Source: Novosphingobium acidiphilum DSM 19966
Lineage (GTDB): Bacteria > Pseudomonadota > Alphaproteobacteria > Sphingomonadales > Sphingomonadaceae
Direction: 5' to 3'
DNA length: 64,000 nt
NCBI RefSeq assembly: GCF_000429005.1
Contig: NZ_AUBA01000018.1
Location: forward strand, 3,907 to 67,906
Positions within the stretch are counted from its first letter, which is position 1, and each line of letters starts with the position of its first letter. Positions 26,382 through 34,461 of the stretch are shown piece after piece. The notes under the pieces were generated by a model. The model searched no databases, was not told the DNA's origin, and was given only the letters and a program-made list of their open reading frames with translations. The translations under genes were made by a program, and so were the position numbers.

Positions 26382-27790
26382 TGGAATTGTCCGCTTCTTC
26401 GGCCTGGGTGCCGCTGGCATATCTGATCGCCGGTGTGCTGTTCATCATGGCCTTGCGCGGGCTGTCCAGCCCGGCAACGTCGCGCAGCGGCAATCGCTAT
26501 GGCATGATCGGCATGACGATCGCGATGGTCACCACGCTGGTTACGCATGGCCTGGCCAGCATGACGGAAATCGTCGGCGCGATCGCGATCGGCGGGGGTG
26601 TCGGCTTTGTGACCGCCCGTCGCATCAAGATGACCGACATGCCGCAGCTTGTCGCCGCGTTCCATTCGCTGGTCGGGCTTGCCGCGGTGCTGGTGGGCTG
26701 GGCCGCCTATCTCAACCCCGGCGCGTTCGGCATCCTGGAAGGCGCGCAGATCGCCAGCCACAGCCGGGTCGAAATGGGGCTTGGCATTGCCATTGGCGCG
26801 ATCACCTTTTCCGGATCGATCATCGCGTTTCTGAAACTGGCGGGCAAGATGAGCGGTTCGCCGATCATGCTGCCGGCGCGCCACGCCATCAATCTGGGCA
26901 CGCTGGCGCTGATCATCGGGCTGGTCGGCTATTTCACGCAGGCGCAGGACTTGTGGGTGATCGCGGCGATCACCGCGCTGTCGTTCGCCATCGGGTTTCT
27001 GCTGATCATCCCGATCGGTGGTGCCGATATGCCGGTGGTCGTGTCGATGCTCAATTCCTATTCGGGTTGGGCTGCGGCGGCCATGGGCTTTACGCTGCAC
27101 AATACCGCGATGATCATCACCGGCGCCCTGGTCGGATCATCGGGCGCAATCCTGTCCTATATCATGTGCAAGGCGATGAACCGCTCGTTCCTGTCGGTTA
27201 TCGCGGGCGGGTTTGGCGCCGATGCCGGGCCCAGCGGCGGACCGGCCAAGGAACAGCGCCCTTGGAAACGCGGCAGCGCGGAAGACGCGGCCTATATCAT
27301 GAAAGAGGCGGAAAGCGTTATCATCATCCCCGGCTACGGCATGGCCGTCAGCCAGGCGCAGCACGTGCTGCGCGAAATGGGCGACCAATTGAAAGCCAAG
27401 GGGGTCAGCGTGAAATACGCGATCCATCCCGTTGCAGGCCGCATGCCCGGGCACATGAACGTGCTGCTGGCCGAGGCCAACGTGCCGTATGACGAAGTGT
27501 TCGAACTGGAAGATATCAACGGCGAATTTGCCCAGGCCGATGTCGCCTTCATCATCGGCGCCAACGACGTGGTCAACCCGGCGGCCAAGACCGACAAGTC
27601 TTCGCCGATCTACGGCATGCCGGTGTTCGACGTGGACAAGGCCAAGACGATCTTTTTCGTCAAGCGCAGCATGGGCGGCGTCGGTTATGCCGGGGTCGAC
27701 AACGACGTGTTCTACATGGACCAGACCATGATGCTGCTGGCCGACGCGAAAAAGATGGTGGAAGACATCGTCAAGGCTTTGGCCCACTAG
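26381..27790 (+). CDS. pntB: NAD(P) transhydrogenase subunit beta
   Basis: Membrane plus NADP(H)-binding subunit (dII and dIII), 469 aa from ATG 26381. The N-terminal two thirds form many transmembrane helices. The C-terminal dIII domain shows the NADP-binding GYGMAVSQAQ and KYAIHPVAGRMPGHMNVLLA motifs. GANDVVNPAA and KRSMGGVGYAGVDN are also family hallmarks. The gene ends 7 nt before the dGTPase-like gene on the same strand. Confidence 0.96.
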   Translation: MELSASSAWVPLAYLIAGVLFIMALRGLSSPATSRSGNRYGMIGMTIAMVTTLVTHGLASMTEIVGAIAIGGGVGFVTARRIKMTDMPQLVAAFHSLVGLAAVLVGWAAYLNPGAFGILEGAQIASHSRVEMGLGIAIGAITFSGSIIAFLKLAGKMSGSPIMLPARHAINLGTLALIIGLVGYFTQAQDLWVIAAITALSFAIGFLLIIPIGGADMPVVVSMLNSYSGWAAAAMGFTLHNTAMIITGALVGSSGAILSYIMCKAMNRSFLSVIAGGFGADAGPSGGPAKEQRPWKRGSAEDAAYIMKEAESVIIIPGYGMAVSQAQHVLREMGDQLKAKGVSVKYAIHPVAGRMPGHMNVLLAEANVPYDEVFELEDINGEFAQADVAFIIGANDVVNPAAKTDKSSPIYGMPVFDVDKAKTIFFVKRSMGGVGYAGVDNDVFYMDQTMMLLADAKKMVEDIVKALAH

Positions 27791-27797
27791 ACACGCG

Positions 27798-28967
27798 ATG
27801 TTTGTCAGGTCTTCTTATGCCAGCGATCCGGAACGGTCGCGCGGCCGCGAATTCGGTTTGGAAAATGCCAGCGCGCGCGGCCCGCGCAGCGTGTTTCAGC
27901 GCGATCGCGACCGGATCATCCATTCGATCGCATTCCGCCGGCTGCGCCACAAGACGCAGGTGTTTGTCGCACCCGATGGCGATCATTATCGCGTGCGGCT
28001 GACGCACAGTCTGGAAGTGGCGCAAATCGGCCGGGTCATCGCGCGCGCGCTGGGGCTGGACGAAGATCTGACCGAGGCGCTGTGCCTGGCGCACGATATC
28101 GGCCATCCGCCGTTTGGCCACGCGGGCGAAGACGCGTTGCAGGCGGCATTGGCCGACCACGGCGGGTTTGACCACAACGCCAACACCTTGCGCGTGCTGA
28201 TGCGGCTGGAAAGCCCCTATGTCGAACACGATGGCCTGAACCTGAGCTGGGACATGCTCGAAGGGCTGGCCAAGCACAACGGTCCGGTGCGCAATGCACC
28301 GTGGGCGCTGGCCGAACTCGATGCCGCGTTTCCGCTTGATCTGCACAGCCATGCTTCGCTCGAGGCGCAAGTGGCGGCGATTTCCGACGATATCGCCTAT
28401 GACAACCACGATATCGATGATGGCTTGCGCGCAGGGTTTCTGACGCTTGATCACCTGATGGAGCTGCCGTCGCTGGCCGAACAATGGCATGCGATCGAGG
28501 CGCGGTTTCCAGCAGGATCGAACGACCGGCGCCTGCGCGAACTGGTGCGCGGGCAGATCGGGCGGATGGTCAACGATGTGCTGGATGAAACCCGCGGCCG
28601 GATCGTGCGGGCCGGTGTGGCCAGTGTCGACGATGTCCGGGCAGCAGGCCATGCGCTGTGCGGTTTTTCCTCGGCTATGCAGGCCGAAGAGCGCGTCCTG
28701 AAGAAGTTCATGTATGCCAGGCTGTACCTCCATCCCGAACAGGTCGCCACCGCGCAGGTCGCGCGCAATGTGATTGCCTGTCTGTTTGAGGCTTATGCCG
28801 GCGATCCGGCGTTGCTGCCGCCCGATTGGCGCGCGCGTCTGCCAACCGGCGAACCTGCGCGCGCCCGCACCATTGCCGATTATATTGCGGGCATGACCGA
28901 CCGGTTTGCCATTGAACAATACGCCCGCCTGACCGGCGAGGCGCCGGAAGGATTGCGCAATGTCTGA
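27798..28967 (+). CDS. dGTP triphosphohydrolase-like HD protein
   Basis: HD-superfamily deoxynucleoside triphosphohydrolase-like protein of 389 aa. HSIAFRRLRHKTQVF near the N-terminus, RLTHSLEVAQIGR and the metal-binding LAHDIGHPPFGHAGE are intact. Together they give the full His-His-Asp-Asp set expected for the Dgt type-2 group. Members cleave dNTPs to nucleoside and triphosphate and help control dNTP pools. It overlaps the next gene by 8 nt. Confidence 0.92.
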   Translation: MFVRSSYASDPERSRGREFGLENASARGPRSVFQRDRDRIIHSIAFRRLRHKTQVFVAPDGDHYRVRLTHSLEVAQIGRVIARALGLDEDLTEALCLAHDIGHPPFGHAGEDALQAALADHGGFDHNANTLRVLMRLESPYVEHDGLNLSWDMLEGLAKHNGPVRNAPWALAELDAAFPLDLHSHASLEAQVAAISDDIAYDNHDIDDGLRAGFLTLDHLMELPSLAEQWHAIEARFPAGSNDRRLRELVRGQIGRMVNDVLDETRGRIVRAGVASVDDVRAAGHALCGFSSAMQAEERVLKKFMYARLYLHPEQVATAQVARNVIACLFEAYAGDPALLPPDWRARLPTGEPARARTIADYIAGMTDRFAIEQYARLTGEAPEGLRNV

Positions 28968-29664
28968 AGCGCCCGCGATTGATGGGCCGCGCGTGTCGCT
29001 GTTGCTGGTGGGCGCAACCGGCCTGGTCGGCGGCGCCTTGATTGCCGCAACAGCAACGCACCCGCAGTTGCACCTGGCGGCACTGGCGCGGCGAGAGGCC
29101 GCTATCCCGCTGGGTGCCAGGCTGGAATTGCTGGTGGCCGATCCCGCCGATTGGCCCGAAGCCATCATCCGCGCACGGCCCGAAGTGGTGGCAATCGCGC
29201 TTGGCACCACGATCGCGGCGCAAGGCGGCGACCGCCAGGCATTTCGGGCGGTCGATCACCACCTGGTGGTCGATGTGGCGCGCGCCGCGCGCAACGCGGG
29301 CGTGCGGCAGGTGATCCTGGTGTCATCGGTCGGCGCCGACGCCGCATCACGCAATTTCTATCTTTCGGTCAAGGGCCAAGCCGAAGCATCTGTAAACGCG
29401 CTGAATTTTCCGCGGCTTGATATTTTGCGGCCAGGTCTGTTGCGCGGTGCCCGGCAGGGCCCGGCGCGTCCGGCGGAGCGGGCAGGGCAGATCGTATCAC
29501 CGCTGATCGACCTGCTGTTGCGCGGCCGCCTGGCAAAATACCGTTCGGTCCATGCACGCGATGTGGCAGCCGCGATTGTGGCACTGGCCGGCCGGCCGGG
29601 ACGCGGGCGGCAGGTCCACGCCAGCCCAGATATCCACAATCTGGCGCGCAACGGGTTGACGTAA
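28960..29664 (+). CDS. NAD(P)H-binding, HTATIP2-like protein
   Basis: Atypical short-chain dehydrogenase of 234 aa. The dinucleotide-binding motif VGATGLVGGALI is at the N-terminus, followed by LVSSVGADAASRNFYLSVKGQAE, which resembles the TIP30/HTATIP2 and nucleoside-diphosphate-sugar epimerase group. No reaction is known for bacterial members. Its ATG lies within the end of the dgt-like gene, so it is co-translated with it. The glycine riboswitch region follows. Confidence 0.82.
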   Translation: MSEAPAIDGPRVSLLLVGATGLVGGALIAATATHPQLHLAALARREAAIPLGARLELLVADPADWPEAIIRARPEVVAIALGTTIAAQGGDRQAFRAVDHHLVVDVARAARNAGVRQVILVSSVGADAASRNFYLSVKGQAEASVNALNFPRLDILRPGLLRGARQGPARPAERAGQIVSPLIDLLLRGRLAKYRSVHARDVAAAIVALAGRPGRGRQVHASPDIHNLARNGLT

Positions 29665-29704
29665 ATAATCAAATTGATGCAGGGGCATAAGCGTCACTGA
29701 TCGA

Positions 29705-29935
29705 CGCGGGAGAGTTCTTTCGCGATTCGTGCCCTGCAACGGGCCGCATCGTGTGGGACGCCGAAGGAGCAACCGCCCCGGAAACTCTCAGGCACCAAGG
29801 ACCGTGTCGATCAACAGTGATGCTCTGGAAAGTGTATCGGCCCTGCGGGGTTGGTGCCGCCGAAGGGGTAACCCCGCCGAATGCCCTTCGTGGCGCGGCC
29901 TTGGGGAAAACTCTCAGGTTCCGTGACAGAGGGGG
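29705..29935 (+). ncRNA. tandem glycine riboswitch
   Basis: Two glycine aptamers in series stand before gcvT. The first (about 29706-29812) has GGGAGAG, the GCCGAAGGAGCAA core and AAACTCTCAGGCA. The second (about 29820-29935) has GCCGAAGGGGTAA, AAAACTCTCAGG and ends in GACAGAGGG. This double architecture is the classical one for glycine cleavage operons, where glycine turns expression on. The 3' edge of the second aptamer overlaps a hairpin that can cover the gcvT ribosome binding site. Confidence 0.95.
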
Positions 29936-29967
29936 CTCCGTTTGACGCCCTCAAAGCGCGGAGCCTG
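29934..29967 (+). promoter_or_regulatory. possible SD-sequestering expression platform
   Basis: GGCTCCG at 29934-29940 can pair perfectly with CGGAGCC at 29959-29965, with an 18-nt loop. The right arm contains the GGAG Shine-Dalgarno sequence of gcvT, and the left arm touches the last bases of the second glycine aptamer. Ligand-bound folding of the aptamer could free the SD. No T-tract follows, so translational control is favoured over termination. Confidence 0.6.
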
Positions 29968-29972
29968 TGATT

Positions 29973-31133
29973 GTGAGTGTTACCGACAGTATCGAAGCCT
30001 TGCGGCCGTTGCCGCTGGATGCCTGGCACCGCGCACGCGGTGGCCGGATGGTGGCCTTTGCCGGCCACGCCATGCCCGTGCAATACGACGGGATCATTGC
30101 CGAACATCTGTGGACGCGCGAAAGCGCCGGGCTGTTCGACGTGTCGCACATGGGGCAGCTGCTGATATCGTCTGCCGGTGCCGACCAGACACCGGCGGCG
30201 CGCGCGCTTGAAGCGCTGATGCCGGTCGACCTGTCCACGCTTGCGGTGGGTGGGCAACGCTATTCATTGCTGTTGAATGGCGATGGCGGCATCCTGGATG
30301 ATCTGATGATCACGCGCTGGCCCGGCGGCTTTTTCGTGGTGGTCAACGGCGCGATGCGCCAGGCCGATCGTGCGCATATCGCAGCACATCTGCCCGCAGG
30401 TGTCACGTTGACCGAGCGCAGCGATCACGGCCTGCTGGCGCTGCAGGGGCCGCGCGCGGTCGAGGCTTTGGCGGCGATGGGGCTGACACCCGCGCTGCCG
30501 GGGATCGTGCCGGTTGAACAGCTGTGGTTCATGGCCGCAGGGCCTTATCGCTGGCACGGGGCCGATCTGCATGTCAGCCGGTCGGGCTATTCGGGCGAAG
30601 ACGGGTTCGAGATTGCGGTGCCGACGACCGCGATCAGCGCGTTTGCCGATGCGCTGGCGGCGCACCCGGCGGTTCGCCCGATCGGGTTGGGCGCGCGCGA
30701 TTCGCTGCGGCTTGAGGCGGGTTTGCCGCTTTATGGGCACGATCTGACACCCGATATCGATCCGGTAGAGGCGGGGCTTGGCTTTGCGATCGCACGCCGC
30801 CGCCGTGCCCAGGGTGGCTACCCCGGCCATGCCCGTATTGCAGCCGCGCTGGCGCATGGCCCGGCGCGGCACCGGGTCGGCCTGACGATCGAAGGGCGGC
30901 TGGCCGCGCGCGAAGGCGCCGCGGTGCTGGATGGCGACACCGCCATCGGCACGGTGACGTCGGGCGGATTTGCCCCCAGTCTTGGCCACCCCGTCGCCAT
31001 GGCGCTGATCGATGCCACGCATGCTGCGCCCGGCTCCGCGCTGGTGCTCGATATGCGTGGCCGGCGCGTGCCGGCCACGGTCGTGCGGCTGCCTTTCATC
31101 CCCCACCGTTACCACCGCCAAGGAGAAGCCTGA
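29973..31133 (+). CDS. gcvT: aminomethyltransferase (T-protein)
   Basis: T-protein of the glycine cleavage system, transferring the aminomethyl carbon to tetrahydrofolate. It is 386 aa from GTG 29973, chosen because GGAG at 29960-29963 is about 9 nt upstream; a GTG at 29967 is only 3 nt from it. Motifs are FDVSHMGQL, ALQGPRA, SRSGYSGEDGFEI and TSGGFAPSLGHPVAMALI. The last base of the stop is the first base of the gcvH ATG. It is the first gene of gcvT-gcvH-gcvPA-gcvPB under the glycine riboswitch. Confidence 0.95.
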   Translation: MSVTDSIEALRPLPLDAWHRARGGRMVAFAGHAMPVQYDGIIAEHLWTRESAGLFDVSHMGQLLISSAGADQTPAARALEALMPVDLSTLAVGGQRYSLLLNGDGGILDDLMITRWPGGFFVVVNGAMRQADRAHIAAHLPAGVTLTERSDHGLLALQGPRAVEALAAMGLTPALPGIVPVEQLWFMAAGPYRWHGADLHVSRSGYSGEDGFEIAVPTTAISAFADALAAHPAVRPIGLGARDSLRLEAGLPLYGHDLTPDIDPVEAGLGFAIARRRRAQGGYPGHARIAAALAHGPARHRVGLTIEGRLAAREGAAVLDGDTAIGTVTSGGFAPSLGHPVAMALIDATHAAPGSALVLDMRGRRVPATVVRLPFIPHRYHRQGEA

Positions 31134-31504
31134 TGCCCCGTTATTTCACCCGCGATCACGAATGGATCGAGATTGACGGCAGCACTGCCCGCGTCGGGAT
31201 CACCGATTTTGCCCAGGCGCAGCTGGGCGACATCACCTTTGTCGAATTGCCCGCCCCCGGCACCTTGCTGACGCGCGGCGGCAGTGCGTCGGTGGTCGAT
31301 TCGGTCAAGGCGGCAAGCGACGTCTATGCCCCGGTTGGCGGCACGGTGACCGCGATCAACGCATCGCTCGAAGACGCGCCCGATCTGGTCAATTCGGCGC
31401 CCGAAAGCGATGGCTGGTTGTGGGACATGACACTGGCGGACCCGGCCGAGCTCGACGGCCTGCTTGATCACGCGGCCTATGCCGAGCTGGTGGCGGGTCT
31501 GTGA
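31133..31504 (+). CDS. gcvH: glycine cleavage H-protein
   Basis: Lipoyl carrier protein of 123 aa that shuttles the aminomethyl group between P, T and L proteins. It begins RYFTRDHEWIE, and the lipoyl-lysine is Lys59 in VVDSVKAASDVYAP. The length is normal. It is coupled at both ends: TGATG with gcvT and again TGATG with gcvPA. The L-protein (dihydrolipoyl dehydrogenase) is not in the window. Confidence 0.96.
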   Translation: MPRYFTRDHEWIEIDGSTARVGITDFAQAQLGDITFVELPAPGTLLTRGGSASVVDSVKAASDVYAPVGGTVTAINASLEDAPDLVNSAPESDGWLWDMTLADPAELDGLLDHAAYAELVAGL

Positions 31505-32862
31505 TGCGGCTGCTGCCTTTGCAACCGGCGGATCGGTCCGCCATGCTGGCCACGATCGGTGCCGCCACGATCGATGATCTGTTTGTCGATGTGCCTGCGG
31601 ATGCCTTGCAGAACGGTCCGATTGCAGGCCTGCCGATGCATGCCAGCGAACGCGCGGTCGAACGTCATATGGCGGCACTGTCGGCACAGGCGCTGACCGC
31701 AGATCAGGCTCCATTCTTCTGCGGGGCCGGGGCCTATCGCCACCATATTCCCGCCAGCGTGGATCATCTGATCCAGCGCGGCGAATTCCTGACCGCCTAT
31801 ACCCCGTATCAGCCCGAAATCGCGCAGGGCACGTTGCAAGTGCTGTTCGAATTCCAGACCCAGGTGGCGCGGCTGTTTGGATGCGATGTGGCCAATGCCT
31901 CGATGTACGACGGATCGACCGCCTGTTGGGAAGCGGTGGCGATGGCGACGCGCATAACGCGGCGCGCGCGCGCGGTGATTTCGGGTGGCCTGCATCCCCA
32001 TTATGTCCAGACCGCGCAGACGATGGCGCGGTTTGCCGGGGATGACGTGTGCCTGTTGCCCCCGCGCGCGACGCAACACAGCGACGATGCAGCGGTGATC
32101 GCCGCGATCAATGCACAGACCGCCTGCGTGGTGGTGCAATACCCCGACGTCATGGGTCGCATTCCCGATCTGGCCGCGATTGCCGCAGCCGCGCATGCAC
32201 AAGGTGCGTTGCTGGTCGCGGTGGTGACCGAGCCGGCAGCGCTTGGCCTGATCGAAAGCCCGGGCACGCTCGGTGCGGATATCGTGGTGGGCGAGGGGCA
32301 GTCGCTCGGCGTCGGCCTGCAGTTCGGCGGGCCTTATCTGGGGCTGTTTGCATGCTCGGCAAAGTTTGTGCGGCAGATGCCGGGGCGCTTGTGCGGCGAA
32401 ACGATGGACGCCGACGGCCGGCGCAGCTTTGTCCTGACGCTGGCGACGCGCGAACAGCATATCCGCCGCGAAAAGGCGACTTCGAATATCTGCACGAATT
32501 CAGGGCTGTGTGCGCTGGCCTTCAGCATTCATCTGACCTTGCTTGGCGGCAGTGGCCTGTCGCAGATGGCCCGCCTGAGCCATGACCGCGCGGTCAGGAC
32601 GGCGCGGGCGCTGGCTGCGATCGAGGGCGTGGAGGTCATCAATCGCACCTGGTTCAACGAATTCGCGGTGCGCCTGCCCTTGCCCGCAGCCGAGGCGGTG
32701 GAGACGCTGGCCCGGCGCGGTATCCTGGGTGGCGTGCCGATGTCGCGGCTGTGCCCCGAACGCGCCGATCTGGCCGATGTGCTGCTGATCGCGACGAGCG
32801 AATGCACCGAACTTGATGATATCGCGGCGCTGGCCGCTGCGCTGAAGGAGATTGTGGCGTGA
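31504..32862 (+). CDS. gcvPA: glycine dehydrogenase (decarboxylating) subunit 1
   Basis: N-terminal half of the split P-protein, 452 aa from ATG 31504. Typical segments are FCGAGAYRHHIPASV, FLTAYTPYQPEIAQGTLQ and MYDGSTACWEA. The subunit lacks the PLP lysine, which is in GcvPB; the two form a heterotetramer that decarboxylates glycine. The split form is usual in many alphaproteobacteria. Its stop overlaps the GTG start of gcvPB (GTGA). Confidence 0.95.
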   Translation: MRLLPLQPADRSAMLATIGAATIDDLFVDVPADALQNGPIAGLPMHASERAVERHMAALSAQALTADQAPFFCGAGAYRHHIPASVDHLIQRGEFLTAYTPYQPEIAQGTLQVLFEFQTQVARLFGCDVANASMYDGSTACWEAVAMATRITRRARAVISGGLHPHYVQTAQTMARFAGDDVCLLPPRATQHSDDAAVIAAINAQTACVVVQYPDVMGRIPDLAAIAAAAHAQGALLVAVVTEPAALGLIESPGTLGADIVVGEGQSLGVGLQFGGPYLGLFACSAKFVRQMPGRLCGETMDADGRRSFVLTLATREQHIRREKATSNICTNSGLCALAFSIHLTLLGGSGLSQMARLSHDRAVRTARALAAIEGVEVINRTWFNEFAVRLPLPAAEAVETLARRGILGGVPMSRLCPERADLADVLLIATSECTELDDIAALAAALKEIVA

Positions 32863-34385
32863 ACGATTTCAGCCCCGCCGACTGGCGCGCCGCATCTGAC
32901 ACCGTGACCGGAAACCGCGCGCTCGACCTGGAAGAACCGCTGATCTTTGAACTGGGCGACGTTGGACGCAGCGGTGTCGATTTCGACGGCGATGCAACCG
33001 AAATGCTTGAGACTTTGCCGCGCCGCACCGCGCCGGTCGACCTGCCAGGTTTGTCAGAGCCCGAATGCGTGCGCCACTACACGCGGCTGTCGCGGCAGAA
33101 CTATGCGATCGATCTGGGTCTGTTTCCGCTGGGTTCGTGCACGATGAAGCACAATCCGCGGCTGAACGAAAAAGTCGCGCGCATGCCCGGCTTTGCCGCG
33201 GTGCATCCGCTGCAACCCCAATCGACCGTGACCGGCGCGTTGACCGTGATCGCCGATCTGGCCGACTGGCTGGTCCGGCTGACCGGGATGAGCGCCGTGG
33301 CGATGAGCCCGAAGGCCGGTGCGCATGGCGAACTGTGCGGCCTGATGGCAATCCACGCCGCGCTCGACGCGCGGGGAGAGGCCGCGACGCGCCGCGTGAT
33401 CCTGGTGCCCGAAAGCGCGCACGGCACCAATCCGGCAACGGCGGCGTTTGCCGGTTTCGACGTGGCTGCGATACCCGCCGGTGCCGATGGGCGCGTCGAT
33501 CTGCCGGCACTGCTGGCACGGCTTGGCCCCGATGTGGCGGGTGTGATGATCACCAACCCGAACACTTGCGGTCTGTTCGAACGCGACATGAAGGCCATTG
33601 CCGATGCCGTGCATGCCGCCGGCGGCTATGTCTATTGCGACGGGGCCAATTTCAACGCGATCGTCGGCCGCGTGCGGCCCGGCGATCTTGGCGTCGATGC
33701 CATGCATATCAATCTGCACAAGACGTTTTCCACGCCGCATGGCGGGGGGGGGCCGGGGGCAGGCCCGGTGGTGCTGTCGGCGGCGCTTGCGCCGTTTGCG
33801 CCGCTGCCGCATGTCGTGCGCGATGGCGGGGGCTGCGTGGGTCTGGTCGAACACGCCGTTGACCGGCCCGAGGCGTTCGGGCGGATGTGCGCGTTCCATG
33901 GCCAGATGGGCATGTTCACCCGCGCGTTGGCGTTTATCCTGACGCACGGCGCCGATGGGCTGGCGCGCGTGGCCGAGGATGCCGTGCTCAATGCCAACTA
34001 TCTGTTGGCGCGGTTGCGCGATGTGCTCGATGCGCCGTTTGCGCATACCGGCCCCTGCATGCACGAGGCGCTGTTCAGCGATGCCGGATTTGCCGAAGGG
34101 TTCTCGACGATCGATCTGGCCAAGGGCCTGATCGACGAAGGGTTCCACCCGATGACGGTCTATTTCCCGCTGGTGGTCCACGGCGCGATGCTGGTCGAAC
34201 CGACCGAGACCGAGGGCAAAGCCGCGCTCGACCAGTTCGTCGACGCGATGCGCGATCTGGCGCAGCGGGCCAAGGCCGGCGATCCGGCATTGCGCAGTGC
34301 GCCGCACCATGCGCCGCGGCGCCGGGTGGACGAGACCCTGGCCGCGCGCAAGCCCCGCCTGGTGTTTGAGGCGCCAGTGCAATAG
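32859..34385 (+). CDS. gcvPB: glycine dehydrogenase (decarboxylating) subunit 2
   Basis: PLP-bearing half of the split P-protein, 508 aa from GTG 32859, which overlaps the gcvPA stop. The PLP-binding lysine lies in HINLHKTFSTPHGGGGPG. LGSCTMKHNPRLNE, PKAGAHGELCG and PESAHGTNPATAA are the other family signatures. It ends the riboswitch-controlled operon. A long inverted repeat begins 8 nt after its stop. Confidence 0.96.
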   Translation: MNDFSPADWRAASDTVTGNRALDLEEPLIFELGDVGRSGVDFDGDATEMLETLPRRTAPVDLPGLSEPECVRHYTRLSRQNYAIDLGLFPLGSCTMKHNPRLNEKVARMPGFAAVHPLQPQSTVTGALTVIADLADWLVRLTGMSAVAMSPKAGAHGELCGLMAIHAALDARGEAATRRVILVPESAHGTNPATAAFAGFDVAAIPAGADGRVDLPALLARLGPDVAGVMITNPNTCGLFERDMKAIADAVHAAGGYVYCDGANFNAIVGRVRPGDLGVDAMHINLHKTFSTPHGGGGPGAGPVVLSAALAPFAPLPHVVRDGGGCVGLVEHAVDRPEAFGRMCAFHGQMGMFTRALAFILTHGADGLARVAEDAVLNANYLLARLRDVLDAPFAHTGPCMHEALFSDAGFAEGFSTIDLAKGLIDEGFHPMTVYFPLVVHGAMLVEPTETEGKAALDQFVDAMRDLAQRAKAGDPALRSAPHHAPRRRVDETLAARKPRLVFEAPVQ

Positions 34386-34392
34386 CGCTTGC

Positions 34393-34440
34393 GGTTTGGC
34401 CCGATCGACTTAATCATCTGGTTAACGATCGGGCCAGACC
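34393..34440. promoter_or_regulatory. long inverted repeat enclosing TTAATCAT-CT-GGTTAA
   Basis: Arms 34393-34407 and 34426-34440 pair over 15 bp with one wobble; the inner 11 bp are perfect. The loop holds TTAATCATCTGGTTAA at 34410-34425. A nearly identical element (TTAATCATTCGGTTAA) lies at 47790-47805 before the enoyl-CoA hydratase gene. The hairpin could end gcvPB transcription, but there is no T-tract. The conserved loop motif 36 nt before the acyl-CoA synthetase start argues for an operator. Confidence 0.5.
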
Positions 34441-34461
34441 GATCCGGCACCGGGAGTGGTC

